The notes under the pieces were generated by a model. That model was not told the origin of the DNA, did not search any database, and worked only from the letters and a program-made list of their open reading frames with translations. DNA of 64,000 nt, taken from GCA-2746795 sp964643965. Its GTDB lineage: Bacteria; Chloroflexota; Anaerolineae; Promineifilales; Promineifilaceae. Made by a program: the position numbers and the translations under genes. This document shows positions 25,793 to 34,175 of the stretch, in pieces. Each line of letters opens with the position of its first letter. Positions within the stretch are counted from its first letter, which is position 1. The stretch spans positions 38,815 to 102,814 of the forward strand of contig CAZXVH010000003.1 of the NCBI GenBank assembly GCA_964643965.1, in the 5' to 3' direction.

Positions 25793-26980
25793 ATGCGAAT
25801 TGCCATGATCGGGCCGTTTGGCTTTCATCCCAACAAAACAATGCGCAGCCGGGCGCTGGGGCTGGCACGGCCGTTATCGGCGAACGGCCATGCCGTGAAA
25901 ATCTTCATGCCCCCCTGGCAAACCCCTGAAGATGCAGACAAATCTTGGCAAGAAGATGGCGTAGCCCTGCGTTATGTGCCTCTGCGCGGCGGCGTATTGG
26001 GCGTCACCCGTCACCTGGTGCGGGAGACGCTGGCCTGGCAGCCGGATGTCGTCCACTGCTTCAAACCAAAGGCGTACAGCGGCCTGGCAGCGTGGTGGTT
26101 GTGGCAGTTCCAACGGCAAAAGCTGCGCCTCATCGTAGACAGCGATGATTGGGAAGGCTGGGGCGGCTGGAACGACCGCGCCCCTTATTCGCCGCTGCAA
26201 AAACGGTTCTTCGCCTGGCAAGAGCAATGGGGCATGCGCCACTGCCACGCCCTCACGGTGGCCAGCCATGCGTTGCAAACGCTGGCCTGGGGGCAGGGTA
26301 TTGCGCCAGAGCGGGTGGTGTATGTGCCGAATGGGGCGGGGATTAGTGAACAGTTTACAGTGGACAGTGGACAGTGGACAGTGGACAGCGGTCAGTTTAC
26401 AGGGGACAGTGGACAGGTGAAACGGCCGACGCTGTTGTTGTACAGTCGGCTGTTTGAGTTTGATGTGGGGCGGTTGGCGACGGTGCTGCGCGGGGTGAAA
26501 ACGGCCGTTCCCAATCTAAAAGTTCTCTCCGTGGGCACAGGGCTATATGCGGATGACGCCGCGCAACTGCGCCAACAGTTAGCCGCCGCCGATTTGTTGG
26601 AAGCGGTAGAGGACAAAGGCTGGGTGGCGGAGGCGGAACTGCCAACCTGGCTGCGGCAGGCGGATGTGGGCCTCTACCTCATGGATGACACCCTGCTCAA
26701 TCGCACCAAATGCCCCGTTAAACTGGCTGATATGCTTATGCTGGGCATTCCAGTGGTGGGCGAAGCGGTAGGGCAGGTATCGGCTTACGTGGTTCAGGGC
26801 GAAACCGGCTTACTGCGCTCCAGCGGCGACACGGCCGGGCTGATAGATGATCTCAGCCGCCTGCTGCAAGAGCCTGATACCCGAGCACACCTGGCTGCCA
26901 ACGGCCGTTCCCATTACGTCGCCCACTTTAGCTGGCCCCACCTCGCCGCCAGGCTGGAAACCCTCTATGCCCAGGCGTGA
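25793..26980 (+). CDS. GT4-like glycosyltransferase with internal repeat insertion
   Basis: 395-aa GT-B enzyme. It starts MRIAMIGPFGFHPNKTMRSR (ATG at 25793, beyond the repeat element), with HGHAVKIF-type strands. The donor-binding half contains PCVK-like KCPVKLADMLMLGIPVVGEAVG and the acidic QGETGLL segment. Residues about 186-208 are not family sequence but a translated heptamer tract (repeating TVDSGQW), placed in the linker between the two Rossmann domains. The frame stays open, so the enzyme may tolerate it. Acceptor and sugar are unknown. Confidence 0.85.
   Translation: MRIAMIGPFGFHPNKTMRSRALGLARPLSANGHAVKIFMPPWQTPEDADKSWQEDGVALRYVPLRGGVLGVTRHLVRETLAWQPDVVHCFKPKAYSGLAAWWLWQFQRQKLRLIVDSDDWEGWGGWNDRAPYSPLQKRFFAWQEQWGMRHCHALTVASHALQTLAWGQGIAPERVVYVPNGAGISEQFTVDSGQWTVDSGQFTGDSGQVKRPTLLLYSRLFEFDVGRLATVLRGVKTAVPNLKVLSVGTGLYADDAAQLRQQLAAADLLEAVEDKGWVAEAELPTWLRQADVGLYLMDDTLLNRTKCPVKLADMLMLGIPVVGEAVGQVSAYVVQGETGLLRSSGDTAGLIDDLSRLLQEPDTRAHLAANGRSHYVAHFSWPHLAARLETLYAQA
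26350..26418. repeat. ACAGTGG heptamer tract inside a coding frame
   Basis: About nine units of the reverse complement of ACTGTYC, read in frame by the glycosyltransferase. Because 3 x 7 = 21, the protein repeats every 7 residues (TVDSGQW, FTGDSGQ). Confidence 0.9.
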
Positions 26981-26982
26981 AG

Positions 26983-27019
26983 AGGGTGGCGGGTGGCGGG
27001 TGGCAAGGGGCAGGTGGCG
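26983..27019. repeat. GGGTGGC heptamer tract at contig end
   Basis: GGGTGGC, GGGTGGC, AAGGGGC, AGGTGGC in 7-bp phase run into the N gap; the far side of the gap resumes in an ACTACC-type repeat. Similar words occur at 52245-52320. Confidence 0.75.
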
Positions 27020-27119
27020 NNNNNNNNNNNNNNNNNNNNNNNNNNNNNNNNNNNNNNNNNNNNNNNNNNNNNNNNNNNNNNNNNNNNNNNNNNNNNNNNN
27101 NNNNNNNNNNNNNNNNNNN
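27020..27119. other. Assembly gap (100 N)
   Basis: A fixed-size gap between two low-complexity repeat edges. Its true length is unknown. It is intergenic between the glycosyltransferase and the radical SAM gene. Confidence 0.95.
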
Positions 27120-27272
27120 CCGACTACCCAACTACCAACATCGCTCGATCCAGAAAGTGCAAGCTCAACTTTATTATGACCTTTGTCGCCGGGATAACGG
27201 CCGTTCGTCACTCCCTCATTGCCCCGTCATCTGCCATACTAACGGCATTCATCCTGGCATAGGAGACATTTT

Positions 27273-28538
27273 ATGAGCGAAACCATCCATGTTAAAAAGA
27301 CAGAATGGGCAGAGGTTGATGAGAACGGCCGTTTAATCCTTCCTTCCGATGTCGCTCAACGGTACGGCATCCAACCCGGCGCTCGCCTGCGCCTGGACGC
27401 CGAGACCAATTCACTGCGTCTGCACCGCCCCACCAGCCATCTGGCCAAGGTCTATTTGGAGCCGACCAATCGCTGCAACCTCGACTGCATCACCTGTATG
27501 CGCCACAATTGGGACGTGGAATATGGGCAGATGAGCGCCGATACCTTCCGTCGCATCCTGAACAGTTTAGCCGAAATAGAGCCGCCGCCGACCGTCTTCT
27601 TTGGCGGCATTGGCGAACCGCTGGCCCATCCCCACACCATCGACATGATCCGACAGGTGAAAGAGTTGGGCCTCACCGTCGAGATGATCAGCAACGGCAC
27701 CTTGTTAGATGAAAAACGGGCCAAAGCCCTCATCGCCGCCGGGCTGGATACGCTCTGGGTTTCCATTGACGGCGCTCGCCCGGAAAGCTTTGCCGATGTA
27801 CGATTGGGCGCTGAACTGCCCCACATCATCGCCAATTTGCGCCGATTCCGCCGCCTGCGCCCGCCCGCCCACAAACCCAAACCGGCCATCGGCGTCAATT
27901 TTGTCGCCATGAAACGCAATATCGCCGATTTGCCGGAACTGCTTAAACTGGCCAAGCGGCTGGGCGCTGTCAAATTTGCCGTGAGTAATGTGCTGCCCCA
28001 CACGGCGGAAATGGCGCAGGAAATTTTGTATGAGGAGACGCTGAATAGCATCACTTATCTGCCCTCGCCCTGGCTGCGCACCTTGAATTTACCCAAAATA
28101 GATTTCAACGAGTTGACCGCTGAACCGCTGCTGAAAGCGTTCTCCAGCGGTTACAACGTGACCTTTGCCGGCAACAATTTGGGCGGCTCTAACGATGTTT
28201 GTACCTTTATTGAAAGTGGCTCGTTAGCAGTGGGCTGGAACGGCCGTTTAGCCCCCTGTCCCCCTTTGCTCTATGAACATACCGGCTACTTGCGCGGCTA
28301 TGAGCGCGTCTCATACCCTCATTTTATCGGTGATATTCAGCAGCAAACGCTGCTGGAAATATGGCGCAGCCCCGACTACGAGGCGTACCGGGATCGGGTG
28401 CAGCGCTTTGCCTTTGCCCCCTGCACCTACTGCGGCGGCTGCGATCTCTCCCGCGACAACAACACCGACTGCTTCGACATCGAAGCCCCGGCATGTGGTG
28501 GCTGCCTCTGGGCGCAGGCCGTCATTCAATGCCCGTGA
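27273..28538 (+). CDS. AbrB-radical SAM fusion, tungsten cofactor maturase-like
   Basis: 421 aa. Residues about 8-50 form a SpoVT/AbrB-like swapped hairpin (EVDENGRLILPSDVAQRYGI). The radical SAM core starts with EPTNRCNLDCITCMRHNW (CxxxCxxC binding the 4Fe-4S cluster) and has GGIGEPLAHP for SAM. The C-terminus is a SPASM-type domain with Cys in CPP and in CTYCGGCDLS, CFD and CGGCLWAQ. This combination matches the maturases found with tungsten-dependent aldehyde oxidoreductases. No such oxidoreductase is in the window. ATG at 27273 has AGGAGAC upstream. Confidence 0.85.
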   Translation: MSETIHVKKTEWAEVDENGRLILPSDVAQRYGIQPGARLRLDAETNSLRLHRPTSHLAKVYLEPTNRCNLDCITCMRHNWDVEYGQMSADTFRRILNSLAEIEPPPTVFFGGIGEPLAHPHTIDMIRQVKELGLTVEMISNGTLLDEKRAKALIAAGLDTLWVSIDGARPESFADVRLGAELPHIIANLRRFRRLRPPAHKPKPAIGVNFVAMKRNIADLPELLKLAKRLGAVKFAVSNVLPHTAEMAQEILYEETLNSITYLPSPWLRTLNLPKIDFNELTAEPLLKAFSSGYNVTFAGNNLGGSNDVCTFIESGSLAVGWNGRLAPCPPLLYEHTGYLRGYERVSYPHFIGDIQQQTLLEIWRSPDYEAYRDRVQRFAFAPCTYCGGCDLSRDNNTDCFDIEAPACGGCLWAQAVIQCP

Positions 28539-28544
28539 TGATGG

Positions 28545-28644
28545 NNNNNNNNNNNNNNNNNNNNNNNNNNNNNNNNNNNNNNNNNNNNNNNNNNNNNNNN
28601 NNNNNNNNNNNNNNNNNNNNNNNNNNNNNNNNNNNNNNNNNNNN
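28545..28644. other. Assembly gap (100 N)
   Basis: Starts 6 bp after the radical SAM stop codon. Real length unknown; a gene for its client enzyme could be hidden here. Confidence 0.95.
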
Positions 28645-28700
28645 ATGCTTGGCGGTTTCGCGCTTCCTGTGAAAAAACGTTAGAATCTGGTAAATAGGGT

Positions 28701-28733
28701 AGAAGTTCAACTTCTCGGAGAAGTTGAACTTCT
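28701..28733. repeat. 15-3-15 inverted repeat
   Basis: AGAAGTTCAACTTCT, CGG, AGAAGTTGAACTTCT. The arms are exact complements, and each arm is itself a near-perfect dyad. Same plan as 2591-2623. It lies 19 bp before the next coding start. Confidence 0.8.
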
Positions 28734-28752
28734 GATATTTAAGGAGTTGGTG

Positions 28753-29352
28753 ATGAGTTTATTAGCGTTGCTCAAACAAGAAGCGGTTAAACGTAACTTA
28801 TGGGATGTGGCAGCCAAGATAGACGCCGCCGCCGCCTTTTACCTGGTGCGCGACATGCCCTACATCCGCGCCAGTTCACGGGCGCCGGAAACGATCATTC
28901 GCGAATGGCGCGGCACTTGCTCAGGCAAGCATTACACACTCCAGGCGCTTTTCGCCGAACTGGACATTCCTGCCCGCGTCATGGCCTGCACCACCATCTA
29001 TAAATTTGGCCTGGAAGAGGCGCATGAAGCGGTACAGCAAACGCTGGCCGAGGCAGACGTGCAGTTTGTCGATGTCCACAACTACCTCATTCTGGAACTG
29101 CCGGATGGCGACATGGTAGTAGACGCCACCTGGCCGTTGGCCAGTAAGCCGTTTGGCGCCGTGGTCAACGAGCAGTTTATCCTGGGTGAAGACCAGGCCA
29201 TTGCCTGTGACCCCATTCAAACCTGGGTGGTGCCAGATGAGGGCGATCCGCAGGCGTTCAAAAACGAACTGCTGCACACCCATTTCACCGCTGAAGAACT
29301 GGCCCACCGGGAAGAAGTGATCACCCTGATCAACGCCCTTTTTGCCGCATAG
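28753..29352 (+). CDS. Transglutaminase-like cysteine protein
   Basis: 199 aa. The Cys-His-Asp arrangement of the transglutaminase/protease fold is recognisable: WRGTCSGKHYTLQALFAELD (Cys near 56), VDVHNYLILEL (His near 112) and VVDATWPL (Asp near 121). The protein is soluble without a signal. It could be a peptidase, a peptide ligase or an inactive relative. It follows the radical SAM gene across a gap, so a functional link is unproven. AAGGAG lies upstream of ATG 28753. A 15-3-15 inverted repeat directly precedes it. Confidence 0.7.
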   Translation: MSLLALLKQEAVKRNLWDVAAKIDAAAAFYLVRDMPYIRASSRAPETIIREWRGTCSGKHYTLQALFAELDIPARVMACTTIYKFGLEEAHEAVQQTLAEADVQFVDVHNYLILELPDGDMVVDATWPLASKPFGAVVNEQFILGEDQAIACDPIQTWVVPDEGDPQAFKNELLHTHFTAEELAHREEVITLINALFAA

Positions 29353-29424
29353 CCTAATGGGAGCGCGCTCTTCCAGACGGGGACCAGCAAGATGCTGGCC
29401 TTCCTGATTTTCGGAGGAAACAAC

Positions 29425-30819
29425 ATGACGACCTTAGCCGCAGACCCGAACGTATCCAGTAATATCGATTTATTAAGCGCCTGGATTGAGGTGCAAATGA
29501 CGTACCGCAATCAGCCGGCCCTTTCCATCGCGGTTATCTATGACCAGGAAGTGGTGTGGGCGCAGGGCTTTGGTTTTGCTGATGTGAGCGGTCAAAAACC
29601 AGCCACGCCGCAGACCATTTATCGCATCGCCTCTATCACAAAACTATTCACGGCAACGGCCGTTCTCCAACTCCGTGACGCCGGTAAACTGCAATTAGAC
29701 GATCCGCTGCGGCGCTATTTGCCCTGGTTCGACATACAAAACCGCTTTGCCGAGGCGCCGCCCATCACCCTGCGCCACCTGCTCACCCACACCGCCGGGC
29801 TGCCGCGGGAGTCTGCCTTCCCTTATTGGACCGACAACCAGTTTCCCAGTCGAGAAGCGCTGCGAGCCAAACTGCCAGAACAAACGGCGGCGCTGCCTGC
29901 AGAAACGCGCTGGAAATATTCTAATCTGGGGCTGTCGCTGGCCGGGGAAGTGGTAACGGCCGTTTCCGGTCAGCCTTATCCTGATTACGTGCAAAGCCAC
30001 ATCCTGCAACCGCTGGGCATGGCCGACACCTTTGTCGCCACCATTGACCCCGCCCACCCACAGTTGGCAGTAGGCTACGGCCGGCGCAAGCCGGATAACA
30101 GCCGCGCCCTCAGTCCGTTCACCGACAGCCAAGGGTTGACGCCGGCCGCCAATATCGCCACCACCGTGCTGGATCTGGCGCAGTTTGCCATGCTCCAGTT
30201 CCGGGACGAACCGGCCGGCGGTCGCCAGATTTTGCGCGGCAGCACTTTGCGTGAAATGCAGCGCATCCACTGGCTGCACGATGATTGGAAAACGGGTTGG
30301 GGGCTGGGCTTCCGCATCATGCGCCTGGCGGGTAAAACGTACATCGGGCATGGTGGGTCGGTATTGGGCTACCGCACCCTGCTGCGCCTCTGCCCGGAAG
30401 ACAAAACGGCCGTTATCGTCTTCACCAACAGCGACGATGGCAACCCGGATATGTATGTGGACAAAGCAACCGCCTGGCTGCTGCCCGCCCTGGTTAAAGC
30501 CGCCAAACCGCAGGAGGCTGCGTCCACCATTGACCCTTCCTGGGAAATCTACGTGGGCAAATATCAAGACCTATGGAGCGACGAGCAGATCTTAATCCAT
30601 GAAGGACGGCTCATCCTCATCGATCCCACGTTGCTGGATCCCATGGAAGCGCCCACCATCCTCATACCGGTGGCCGGCCAGCCCCACACCTTCCGCATGG
30701 AAAATGAAAATGGCTTCGCCGCGCCGGCCGAACTGGCGGTTTTTGAATTGGATGGGGGCGGCAGCGTGGTGCGTTTAAAGGTCGGCGAAAATTACGCCGT
30801 GCGTGTTGAGCAGTGGTAA
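29425..30819 (+). CDS. Beta-lactamase-related serine hydrolase
   Basis: 464 aa of the class C beta-lactamase/penicillin-binding superfamily. SxxK is in IASITKLF (about residue 68), the YxN motif is KYSNLGLSLAGE and the third motif is GHGGSVLGYRT. A small C-terminal beta domain (about 370-464) follows. No signal peptide is seen, so it is probably cytosolic and acts on a peptide or ester rather than protecting the wall. The ATG at 29425 has GGAGGAAA upstream. YhhN-type lysoplasmalogenase follows after 24 bp on the same strand. Confidence 0.88.
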   Translation: MTTLAADPNVSSNIDLLSAWIEVQMTYRNQPALSIAVIYDQEVVWAQGFGFADVSGQKPATPQTIYRIASITKLFTATAVLQLRDAGKLQLDDPLRRYLPWFDIQNRFAEAPPITLRHLLTHTAGLPRESAFPYWTDNQFPSREALRAKLPEQTAALPAETRWKYSNLGLSLAGEVVTAVSGQPYPDYVQSHILQPLGMADTFVATIDPAHPQLAVGYGRRKPDNSRALSPFTDSQGLTPAANIATTVLDLAQFAMLQFRDEPAGGRQILRGSTLREMQRIHWLHDDWKTGWGLGFRIMRLAGKTYIGHGGSVLGYRTLLRLCPEDKTAVIVFTNSDDGNPDMYVDKATAWLLPALVKAAKPQEAASTIDPSWEIYVGKYQDLWSDEQILIHEGRLILIDPTLLDPMEAPTILIPVAGQPHTFRMENENGFAAPAELAVFELDGGGSVVRLKVGENYAVRVEQW

Positions 30820-30843
30820 ACATCAGAGACAAAGGGGGTAAAT

Positions 30844-31497
30844 ATGACGATTTTTATTTTGACGGTGGCGGCGATAGTAACGGCCGTTTTCGCCATCCAG
30901 GGTGAATACAAACCCACGCGCACCCAGGTTTACATCTTCAAGCCGCTGACCACGCTGCTGATCCTCGGCATCGCCTTGCTAGGCGTCTCGCCCAATCCTC
31001 TGTATAAAATCCTCATCCTCATCGGCCTGGTATTTTGCCTGGGCGGGGATGTGTTCCTGATGCTGCCTGTCAAATACTTTATCATGGGGCTGGCCAGCTT
31101 TCTCATCGGCCACATTTTTTATATCGTTGCCTTTGTCATCGACGGCGGCTTTTTGCTGTCGCTGTGGCTGCTGCCCCTGCTAGTATACGGCGTTTTCATC
31201 TACTGGCTGCTGCACCCCCATTTGAGCAAAATGCGCGGCCCCGTCATCGCCTACGTGGTCATTATTCTGACGATGGCCTGGCAAGCGCTGGCTCACTGGT
31301 CGCTGTGGCACACCACCAGCGCTTTGCTGGCGGCCAGCGGCGCAGTCTTCTTTGTCATCTCCGATTCGATATTGGCCGTGGATCGATTCCGGGGAAAATT
31401 CCGCAGCGCCCGCGTCCTTGTCCTTTCCACCTATTGGCTGGCGCAGTGGCTTATTGCTCTCTCCGTAGGCGGCTATTCGGCGTTTGTGGCTTCATAA
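30844..31497 (+). CDS. YhhN/TMEM86-family membrane protein
   Basis: 217-aa protein with about seven to eight helices. Family marks are FKPLTTLLIL, the acidic CLGGDVFLMLP (conserved GDxxL), the FLIGHIFYIVAF helix and ISDSILAVDRF near residue 180. Eukaryotic and some bacterial members hydrolyse the vinyl ether of lysoplasmalogens; whether this protein does so is inference. It starts 24 bp after the hydrolase stop, with GGGGG upstream. Confidence 0.85.
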   Translation: MTIFILTVAAIVTAVFAIQGEYKPTRTQVYIFKPLTTLLILGIALLGVSPNPLYKILILIGLVFCLGGDVFLMLPVKYFIMGLASFLIGHIFYIVAFVIDGGFLLSLWLLPLLVYGVFIYWLLHPHLSKMRGPVIAYVVIILTMAWQALAHWSLWHTTSALLAASGAVFFVISDSILAVDRFRGKFRSARVLVLSTYWLAQWLIALSVGGYSAFVAS

Positions 31498-31680
31498 AAT
31501 GAGTCTTCTGAAAAAAGGTCTTTTTTACCGCAGAGAGCGCGGAGAATGCGGAGTTTTTCTCTGGTATTTTCTAGCCTCCGCGCCCTTTGTGTCCTCCGCA
31601 GTTAGTTTTTTCAGCGAACTCATAAAATATGAGAGAGTGGAGAGATTGCCCCTGATCTTCAATCCCTGACACAAAAAAAG

Positions 31681-31707
31681 AAGCCCGGCGCTTTTTCTGC
31701 CGGGCTT
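31681..31707 (-). terminator. Strong intrinsic terminator
   Basis: A 9-bp perfect stem AAGCCCGGC/GCCGGGCTT with a 9-nt loop. On the minus strand it is followed by TTTTTTTG and ends the orphan unit started at 32013-32042. A T-rich stretch on the other side also allows termination of the yhhN transcript. Confidence 0.85.
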
Positions 31708-31885
31708 CCTCTTTATTTAGTATAGACTACCTATTTAGTTTGCTAACTCGTTTATAAGTATCTAAATGGTTTATCTTCTCCCTTTAATCGGTTTAACGCC
31801 TTAAAGGTTCACATCAATCTGAATTTTTCTATTTAATCTGTGGCGGCTGGTCAAAAAAGAGACCGTTTTCACCGGTTTGTGTTGG

Positions 31886-31951
31886 TCAGAAAAACTTCTT
31901 GACCCTTATGTTTTCTGTTTTCGCCAGCCAGTTCAAGTACCATTCCTTCAC
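31886..31951 (-). CDS. Possible micropeptide (21 aa)
   Basis: GTG start preceded by AAGGAGG at about 9 nt. It encodes a basic amphipathic peptide starting VKEWYLNWLAKTENIRVKK. It is inside the orphan transcript 31681-32006. The only support is the ribosome site and its position, so it may be chance. Confidence 0.3.
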   Translation of the reverse strand: MKEWYLNWLAKTENIRVKKFF

Positions 31952-31995
31952 GCGATAGAAACCTCCTTTACTATGACTCTTAAAAACCAACAAAA

Positions 31996-32042
31996 CAGGT
32001 TAACCTGAAACCATCATACACGTTTTACTACTGTCAAGTCAA
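31996..32042 (-). promoter_or_regulatory. Promoter with operator-like palindrome
   Basis: On the minus strand TTGACT (32042-32037), an 18-bp spacer and TATGAT (32018-32013). The perfect 12-bp palindrome CAGGTTAACCTG (31996-32007) lies over the expected start point. Confidence 0.6.
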
Positions 32043-32112
32043 TAGGTCTGAGCGCCCATTTAGGAAAATTTAAGGCTACGTTTTGGCTACGAAATGAGCT
32101 TGTTTAAGCGAA

Positions 32113-32778
32113 TCAGATTTCGCTTTCTCGAGGGTAGCTCCCCAGCGGCATGATGGTTTCTTCATCTGTTTCGATGATTTCAGCGGCCAGGGTTCCATGG
32201 CTCATTTCTTGTAAGGCTTGCTGGAAGTGGGGGAACTGTTCACAGGTGAATTGGGCTGTCATGGTGATGTCGGCGGCGAAGATTTCATCGAGTAAACGGC
32301 CGTTATATCTCTCAACCAGTAAACGCACACCCTCTAAATGGGTATAAGGCAGCGCCAACATGACGGTGTGGGTGGGCACTTTTTCCGCTAAGGGCAGCGC
32401 CGCCAAGACGGCCTGCGCCGCTTCGGTGTAAGCGCGAACCAGGCCGCCCGTGCCCAGCTTTGTGCCGCCAAAATAGCGCGTGACCACCACCGCCAGGTCG
32501 CCGATGCCGCTGCCCTGCACCACCGCCAGGATGGGCCGGCCGGCCGTGCCCGCCGGTTCGCCATCGTCGTTGCAGTGGGCCAGGGTAGACGCGCCGAAGC
32601 CGATCTGGTAGGCGGGCACATTATGGCTGGCGTCGCTAAACTCTGCTTTGAGGCGCTTGACAAACGCTTTGGCCTCATCTACGGAAAATACCGGGGCGGC
32701 GGTGGCGATGAAACGAGAGTTTTTCACCTCGATCTCGGCGCGTGTTTCGGCGGCGGGGATGGGATATCGTTTGCTCAT
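32113..32778 (-). CDS. yigZ: YigZ/IMPACT family protein
   Basis: 221 aa. The N-terminal UPF0029/IMPACT domain has the family pattern ASHNVPAYQIG, DDGEPAGTAGRPIL and VTRYFGGTKLGTGGL. A C-terminal ferredoxin-like DUF1949 domain (about 140-205) follows. The bacterial proteins are linked to translation or to nucleic-acid binding, but the activity is not settled. I start it at ATG 32778 (MSKRYPIP); an in-frame start at 32862 would add 28 residues and overlap the divergent lipoprotein gene start. Confidence 0.92.
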   Translation of the reverse strand: MSKRYPIPAAETRAEIEVKNSRFIATAAPVFSVDEAKAFVKRLKAEFSDASHNVPAYQIGFGASTLAHCNDDGEPAGTAGRPILAVVQGSGIGDLAVVVTRYFGGTKLGTGGLVRAYTEAAQAVLAALPLAEKVPTHTVMLALPYTHLEGVRLLVERYNGRLLDEIFAADITMTAQFTCEQFPHFQQALQEMSHGTLAAEIIETDEETIMPLGSYPRESEI

Positions 32779-32861
32779 GAGGGAGATTGTAACGGCCGTT
32801 TCCCACCCTTGCCACCTTCTTTTTTTGACTATCCGCCCCCGGCGGCCTAGAATGCCGGGCA

Positions 32862-34175
32862 ATGCGACGATTCTTTTTGCTTATCTTGCTCATCGGTTTG
32901 CTGGCAGCGTGTGGTTTGGCGTCAGAACAAACAACCCCGCCAACGGCCGTTCCAGCCTCTCCCGCCCTGGTTGTTATTTCACCAACTACTGCTGTGACCA
33001 AAACGGCCGTTTCGCCCACCCAAACGGCTACGCCACTGCCCCCAACTGCCACATTCGCCCCATCTCCCACGCCAACCCCTGCCTTTCCCCGGTACACCGG
33101 GCCACCGCTCCAGCGGGATGAGGTTGGCATTCAGCTTCACATTCAGCAAGTGGAGCTGCCCCCGCTGATAGACCATTTACAAGCGTTAGGCGTGGGCTGG
33201 GTTAAAACACAAGTCTCCTGGAAATTGTACCAACCGCAGCCAGACCAGTATTCAGCCGACCGCCTGGCCGAACTGGATGCCTTCGTGGCAGCGGCCAACG
33301 CCAGCGGCGTCGCCGTGATGCTCAATGTGGCTAAAGCGCCGGAGTGGAGCCGCCCCACCACCGAACTGGATGGTCCCCCGGCCGACTACGACCAGTTCCG
33401 CCAGTTTATGCAGTTTTTGGCGGCGCGGTATCAGGGGCGGGTGGCTGCTTATGAACTGTGGAACGAAGCCAATTTACAGCGCGAATGGAACGGGTCGCCC
33501 TTAAACGCCGCCGATCTGGTGGCGCTGATAGCGGCGGGGGCCAGCGGCGTTCGCGCCGCCGATCCCCATGCCGTGGTTATCAGCGGCGCGCCAGCCACCA
33601 CCGGCATCAACGATGGCGTGGCAGCCATTGACGACCGCGTTTACCTGCGGGCGCTGTTGGCCGCCGGGATGGGCGATGTCGTAGATGGTATTGGCGTACA
33701 TCCTTACGGCTGGGGCAACCCGCCGGAAAGCAGCGTGTTTGATACCGCTTCGGCAGGCTCAGGGCAGGCCATTCCCAGCCATAACAATCACCCCAGTTTT
33801 TTCTTCAAAGACACGCTTGATGAGTATGCGGCGCTGTTGGCTGAATTTGGCGTGGAAAAACCGTTATGGCCCACTGAGTTTGGCTGGGGCAGCTTTGACC
33901 AGATGGGTGACGAGCCGGGAGCGTCTGTTTCACCACCGGCCGGAGCGGAGTTTATGGCTTACGTGAATGAGTGGCAGCAGGCGGAATATATTTTAGAGGC
34001 GTTTGCTATGGGCCAGCAACGACCAGAAGTGGGGCCGATGATGTTGTGGAATCTGAATTTCGCCCCCATTTTAGGGTCGCAGTTCTCGGAATCTGGTTAC
34101 AGTGTGCTGCGCCCGGATGGTTCGCCGCGTCCTGCGTATCTGGCGCTGCAAGATGCGCTTCGGATGGCGGATTAG
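32862..34175 (+). CDS. Glycoside hydrolase-like lipoprotein (clan GH-A fold)
   Basis: 437 aa. A lipoprotein signal (LLAACG, Cys near 17) is followed by a Thr/Pro-rich linker to about residue 75 that includes several TAV motifs. A TIM barrel then shows the acid/base Glu in YELWNEANLQREW, the GIGVHPYGWGNPP strand and the second catalytic Glu in LWPTEFGWGS. The fold resembles GH39/GH5-type enzymes acting outside the membrane. Residues around 296-302 (TASAGSGQ) are a translated copy of the CTTCGGCAGGCTCAG repeat in a surface loop. The stop overlaps the convergent pseudouridine synthase gene by 4 bp. Confidence 0.82.
   Translation: MRRFFLLILLIGLLAACGLASEQTTPPTAVPASPALVVISPTTAVTKTAVSPTQTATPLPPTATFAPSPTPTPAFPRYTGPPLQRDEVGIQLHIQQVELPPLIDHLQALGVGWVKTQVSWKLYQPQPDQYSADRLAELDAFVAAANASGVAVMLNVAKAPEWSRPTTELDGPPADYDQFRQFMQFLAARYQGRVAAYELWNEANLQREWNGSPLNAADLVALIAAGASGVRAADPHAVVISGAPATTGINDGVAAIDDRVYLRALLAAGMGDVVDGIGVHPYGWGNPPESSVFDTASAGSGQAIPSHNNHPSFFFKDTLDEYAALLAEFGVEKPLWPTEFGWGSFDQMGDEPGASVSPPAGAEFMAYVNEWQQAEYILEAFAMGQQRPEVGPMMLWNLNFAPILGSQFSESGYSVLRPDGSPRPAYLALQDALRMAD

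Larger units (their letters stand above)
31681..32006 (-). ncRNA. Candidate orphan transcript between promoter and terminator
   Basis: About 325 nt bounded by a sigma-70-like promoter and a strong terminator, with no gene of normal size. It contains complementary words (GGTCA/TGACC, ACCG/CGGT, GGTC/GACC) and one 21-codon frame with a good ribosome site. It could be a small RNA or the mRNA of a micropeptide. It does not show tmRNA, RNase P, SRP or 6S signatures. The rest of the 615-bp gap (31498-31680) holds GCGGAG-rich repeat-like sequence only. Confidence 0.45.

Noticed and set aside
29695..30567. A 290-codon open frame on the minus strand
   Set aside because: Antisense to the beta-lactamase-like gene; composition is an Arg/Gln/Gly-rich shadow.
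31681..32006. tmRNA, RNase P, SRP or 6S RNA
   Set aside because: No tag-peptide frame with a tRNA-like end, no GAGGAAAGTCC-type P4 core, no SRP Alu or apical loop signature was found.
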